NCBI GenBank assembly: GCA_016708125.1
Contig: JADJGF010000001.1
Span: 2,502,001 to 2,566,000 of the forward strand
Origin: Ignavibacteriota bacterium
GTDB taxonomy: Bacteria; Bacteroidota; Ignavibacteria; Ignavibacteriales; Melioribacteraceae
DNA length: 64,000 bases
Reading direction: 5' to 3'
Shown: in pieces, positions 61,100 through 64,000 of the stretch
How the letters are laid out: every line of letters starts with the position of its first letter
Numbering within the stretch: the first letter of the stretch is position 1
Translations under genes and position numbers: made by a program
Notes under the pieces: model-generated
Databases searched by the model: none
Told to the model about the DNA's origin: nothing
What the model saw: the letters and a program-made list of their open reading frames with translations, nothing else

Positions 61100-62236
61100 A
61101 TGAAAATAGTTCAAACAAATAAAGCATATTATCCTAAAGTTGGTGGAATTGAAACAACAATTACAACTCTTTCCGAAGGGTTGGTTAATTATTTTAATGC
61201 TGATGTTCAAGTTTTAACTTGTAGCGGAACAAGAACTTTACAATCTGTAGAAAAAATATTAAATGGTGTAAAATTAAAGTATTTATCAACATTTGAATTT
61301 CTTGCATCATTACCAATAAGTCCAGGTTACTTCAAAGAAATTGCAAAATATTCCGGGGATATTTTACATATTCATGAACCTTTTCCATTAGCTGATATTG
61401 CTTTACTTACTAACAGTAAATTAAAAAATAAATTTTCAAAAATTGTTGTTTCATGGCATAGCGATATTGTACGTCAAAAATGGGTATTATCAATCTATAA
61501 GAAATATCTTTTTGAGTTTCTGCAAAATGTTGATAAAATAATTGTTAGTAATCCAAATCTTATAAAAAATTCTGATTTTCTTCCTTACTTTAAAGATAAG
61601 ATTGAAGTAATACCTATTGGTGTTGATCTTAATTGGGTTGACTCTTGTCAAGAATCAAATGAATTATCAAAACAAATTCGGAAATCCAATAAAGGACCAA
61701 TTGCATTGTTTGTTGGCAGATTAGTTTATTATAAAGGATTAGAATACCTAATTGATGCAGTTAATTTAGTACCCGATATTTCACTGATAATTATTGGCTC
61801 GGGTCCGTTAAAAAGTTATTTGAATAAAATGATAAATAAGCTGAACTTATCATCAAGAATAAAAATAATTCCTGAAGTTGATGAAGTTACTTTACATAGT
61901 TATTACAAAGCTTGTGATTTATTTATTCTTCCATCGGTTGAAAAAAGTGAAACTTACGGAATCGTACAAATAGAAGCTATGGCGTGTGGAAAACCAGTTG
62001 TTTGTACAGATTTAGGTACAGGCACAACATTCATTAACCAAAATGAAATAACAGGTTTTGTTGTACCGCCGCGTAATTCTAAATCTTTAGCTGAAGCAAT
62101 TTTAAAGCTTGTTCAGAATGTAGAGCTAAGAGAGATTTTGGGGAATCAAGGAAAAGAAAGAGTATTTAAAGATTTTACTTCCAAAAAAATGGTTACTGAA
62201 ACATATAGAGTTTACCAAAATCTATTAAAAAAGTAA
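61100..62236 (+). CDS. family 4 glycosyltransferase
   Basis: A 378-residue GT-B enzyme: N-terminal YYPKVGGIETTITTLSEGL, HIHEPFPLADIALL near 90, VSWHSDIVRQK near 117, FVGRLVYYKGLEYLIDAV near 207 and the donor-site SETYGIVQIEAMACGKPVV near 280-298. It is the last gene before a 407-base gap and the last clear glycosyltransferase in the window. Confidence 0.9.
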   Translation: MKIVQTNKAYYPKVGGIETTITTLSEGLVNYFNADVQVLTCSGTRTLQSVEKILNGVKLKYLSTFEFLASLPISPGYFKEIAKYSGDILHIHEPFPLADIALLTNSKLKNKFSKIVVSWHSDIVRQKWVLSIYKKYLFEFLQNVDKIIVSNPNLIKNSDFLPYFKDKIEVIPIGVDLNWVDSCQESNELSKQIRKSNKGPIALFVGRLVYYKGLEYLIDAVNLVPDISLIIIGSGPLKSYLNKMINKLNLSSRIKIIPEVDEVTLHSYYKACDLFILPSVEKSETYGIVQIEAMACGKPVVCTDLGTGTTFINQNEITGFVVPPRNSKSLAEAILKLVQNVELREILGNQGKERVFKDFTSKKMVTETYRVYQNLLKK

Positions 62237-62643
62237 GATGTTTTTACAATTAAATCTTACTCAAAACATTAACTTGATATTTACTAAAATGCATATTAGA
62301 TATTTTCATAAAATTAACTGAAAAGAAAATTCACTATTTAATAATTTTTTACAAAATAATAGAAATTCCAGAAAACCTTTAAAATAATGTATTGTTGCTA
62401 AATTAATTTAAATACTGTCTCAAAATCTCACAATTTCTTTCGAATATAAAAATGCTAATAATAAAATGATTTTTTAAGTCACTTTTATAATTTATTTTAC
62501 TTAAATAAAAATTTTGTGTCTTGTTTTAAATCACAATTTATTTATTTGTCCATTTTAGTTGACTTTTTTCTTGGTTTGTAAATGTAATTTCTACTTATTG
62601 AACATATAAAAATATTTTATCTCACTCTTAGGAGGCTAATTTT
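62237..62643. other. intergenic region with promoter
   Basis: An AT-rich, non-coding gap that splits the polysaccharide locus into two transcripts. A weak hairpin AGTAAGAT/ATCTTACT (62232-62239 with 62254-62261) lacks a T-run. A promoter is proposed at 62559-62588 and an AGGAGG ribosome site lies at 62631-62636. Confidence 0.5.
62559..62588 (+). promoter_or_regulatory. probable promoter of the DegT gene
   Basis: TTGACT (62559-62564), an 18-base spacer and TGTAAT (62583-62588), about 50 bases upstream of the ATG at 62644. Confidence 0.42.
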
Positions 62644-63774
62644 ATGAAAGTTCCGTTTCTCGATTTGAAAGCTCAATATAATAGTATTAAGGATGAAGTT
62701 TTACCGGCAATCCATAATGTTCTTGAAAATACAGCATATGTTTTGGGAAAACCGGTTTTTGATTTTGAAACTCGTTTTGCTAGTGAACATGGTGCAAAAC
62801 ATTGTGTTGCTTTAAGTTCCGGCACAGATGGAAATCACGTTGCTTTATGGACATTAGGCATTGGACCAGGAGATGAGGTAATCATTCCTGCAAATACATT
62901 TATTGCAACAGCTTGGGGAGCAACTCTATGCGGCGCAACTCCGGTTTTTGCAGATTGTCATCCAGAAAGTTATAATATCGATCCCGCAAAAGTTGAAGCT
63001 AAAATTACTCCCAAAACCAAAGCTATTGTTGCTGTTCATTTGTATGGTCAGGCAGCCGATATGGATCCGTTAAAAGAAATTGCAAAAAAGCATAATTTAT
63101 ATTTATTAGAAGATGCTGCCCAATCACACTTTGCAGAATATAAAGGCAAAAGAATTGGAGCACTTTCAGATATTGCTTCTTATAGTTTCTATCCCGGTAA
63201 AAATCTTGGCGCATACGGCGAAGGCGGTGCAATTACAACTAATAATGATGAACTTGCTGTAAAATCTAAAATGCTTAGAGATCATGGCGGTAAAGAAAAA
63301 TATAACCATGAAATTTTAGGACATAATTATAGAATGGAAGGAATTCAAGGGGCTGTTTTAGGTGTAAAGTTAAATCATTTAGATAAATGGACAAATGGAC
63401 GTAGAAAAGTTGCAGCAAAATATAAAGAATTACTTTCTGATATTAGTGGCATTATTCTTCCTCAAGAAATGGAATACGCAAAACATGTTTATCATCTTTT
63501 CGTAATTCAAGTTATCGGAAATGATGGAGAAGTTAGAACTGCAAAAAGAGATAGATTACAGAAATTCCTTGGTGAAAATGATATTGCAAGCGGATTACAT
63601 TATCCGTTACCATTACATCAACAAAAATGTTTTGAAGGATTGGGATATAAATATGGAGATTTTCCGGTAACCGAGCAATTGGCAGAACAAGGTTTATCAT
63701 TACCTATGTATCCTGAATTAACCGATGAACAAATAAATTATGTTTCAGAAAAAATTCATGAATTCTTTAAATAA
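62644..63774 (+). CDS. DegT/DnrJ/EryC1-family sugar aminotransferase
   Basis: A 376-residue PLP enzyme that aminates a nucleotide-linked keto-sugar. It begins VPFLDLKAQYNSI, has SSGTDGNHVALWTLGIGPGDEVI (phosphate cup, described by its SSGT motif), EDAAQSHFAEYKG with the PLP Asp near 157, and the Schiff-base Lys186 in FYPGKNLGAYGEGGA. The C-terminal SGLHYPLPLHQQ is typical. Together with the following oxidoreductase it suggests an amino-sugar such as a 2,3-diamino or 3-amino derivative. Strong AGGAGG upstream. Confidence 0.92.
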   Translation: MKVPFLDLKAQYNSIKDEVLPAIHNVLENTAYVLGKPVFDFETRFASEHGAKHCVALSSGTDGNHVALWTLGIGPGDEVIIPANTFIATAWGATLCGATPVFADCHPESYNIDPAKVEAKITPKTKAIVAVHLYGQAADMDPLKEIAKKHNLYLLEDAAQSHFAEYKGKRIGALSDIASYSFYPGKNLGAYGEGGAITTNNDELAVKSKMLRDHGGKEKYNHEILGHNYRMEGIQGAVLGVKLNHLDKWTNGRRKVAAKYKELLSDISGIILPQEMEYAKHVYHLFVIQVIGNDGEVRTAKRDRLQKFLGENDIASGLHYPLPLHQQKCFEGLGYKYGDFPVTEQLAEQGLSLPMYPELTDEQINYVSEKIHEFFK

Positions 63775-63798
63775 TATAAATTTTAGAAAGAGGTTATA

Positions 63799-64000
63799 AT
63801 GAAAGTTGGCATAATCGGCTTAGGCTATTGGGGACCAAATCTTGTTCGTAATTTTATGTCGCATCCGGAAATTTCCCAAGTGTTTGGTTGTGATTTAAGT
63901 GATGACAGATTGAATTTTATTAAATCAAGATTTCCATCAGCAGAAGTACTTAAAGATTATAACGAATTATTAAGAAAAGATCTAAATATTATTGCAATTG
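63799..64000 (+). CDS. Gfo/Idh/MocA-family oxidoreductase, 3' end outside window
   Basis: Only the first 67 codons are present. They begin MKVGIIGLGYWGPNLVRNF, the NAD(P)-binding loop of Gfo/Idh/MocA dehydrogenases, and continue into a Rossmann fold (VFGCDLSDDRLNFIKSRF). AGAAAGAGG lies upstream, 24 bases after the DegT stop. In such loci these enzymes oxidise UDP-sugars to the 3-keto form used by a DegT partner; that role is inferred. Confidence 0.82.
   Translation, partial: MKVGIIGLGYWGPNLVRNFMSHPEISQVFGCDLSDDRLNFIKSRFPSAEVLKDYNELLRKDLNIIAI

Noticed and set aside
1..64000. CRISPR arrays, rRNA genes, insertion sequences
   Set aside because: No regularly spaced repeats of 24-40 bases, no rRNA segments and no transposase gene were seen.

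Overview
The window is an AT-rich bacterial chromosome segment. It most likely comes from the Bacteroidota/Ignavibacteriota side of the tree, and I favour an Ignavibacteria-like organism. The reasons are a secreted protein ending in a type IX secretion sorting tail with the FPNPFNP signature, several signal-peptide beta-barrel proteins, a meso-diaminopimelate-type mur cluster, and many genes with clear Shine-Dalgarno sites, which core Bacteroidetes usually lack. The organism assignment is inference; no rRNA gene is present.

Layout. Bases 1-3400 hold a small membrane protein and a pyrimidine operon, pyrR-pyrB-pyrC, preceded by a recognisable PyrR-type RNA attenuator. Bases 3450-14740 carry a lipoprotein with a fibronectin fold, a giant NtrY-like sensor kinase overlapping an AddA-like helicase-nuclease, an oligoendopeptidase F and an IMPDH/GMP-reductase-family enzyme. 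On the minus strand follow copper ATPase copA and its chaperone. Bases 17320-20177 hold two TPR proteins, an HU-type protein, a 31-residue basic ribosomal-type protein and tRNA-Thr(CGU).

Bases 20119-26964 are a 6.8 kb integrated element bounded by perfect 87-bp direct repeats that overlap the tRNA-Thr gene. It carries a tyrosine integrase, a protein with family-A/T7-like polymerase palm motifs, two unknown proteins, a T9SS-exported propeller-like protein, a structured RNA ending in a U-tract, and several repeat and dyad blocks that could be replication or recombination sites. This is the most novel part of the window.

Bases 27314-32000 hold serA, a multi-spanning membrane protein, an outer-membrane beta-barrel and a DoxX protein. 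Bases 32200-48054 are a nearly complete dcw cell-wall/division cluster: mraZ, rsmH, ftsL (apparently with an AUU start), ftsI, murE, murF, mraY, murD, ftsW, murG, murC, ftsQ, ftsA, ftsZ. It is tightly overlapped and closed by a long structured terminator; murB and ddl are absent.

Bases 48239 to the end hold a beta-barrel protein and then a Wzx/Wzy-type surface polysaccharide locus: rfbB, Wza-like and Wzz-like export proteins, a Wzy/WaaL-like ligase/polymerase, a Wzx-like flippase, an FkbM methyltransferase, four family-2 and two family-4 glycosyltransferases. After a promoter-bearing gap come a DegT aminotransferase and a Gfo/Idh/MocA oxidoreductase cut by the window edge.
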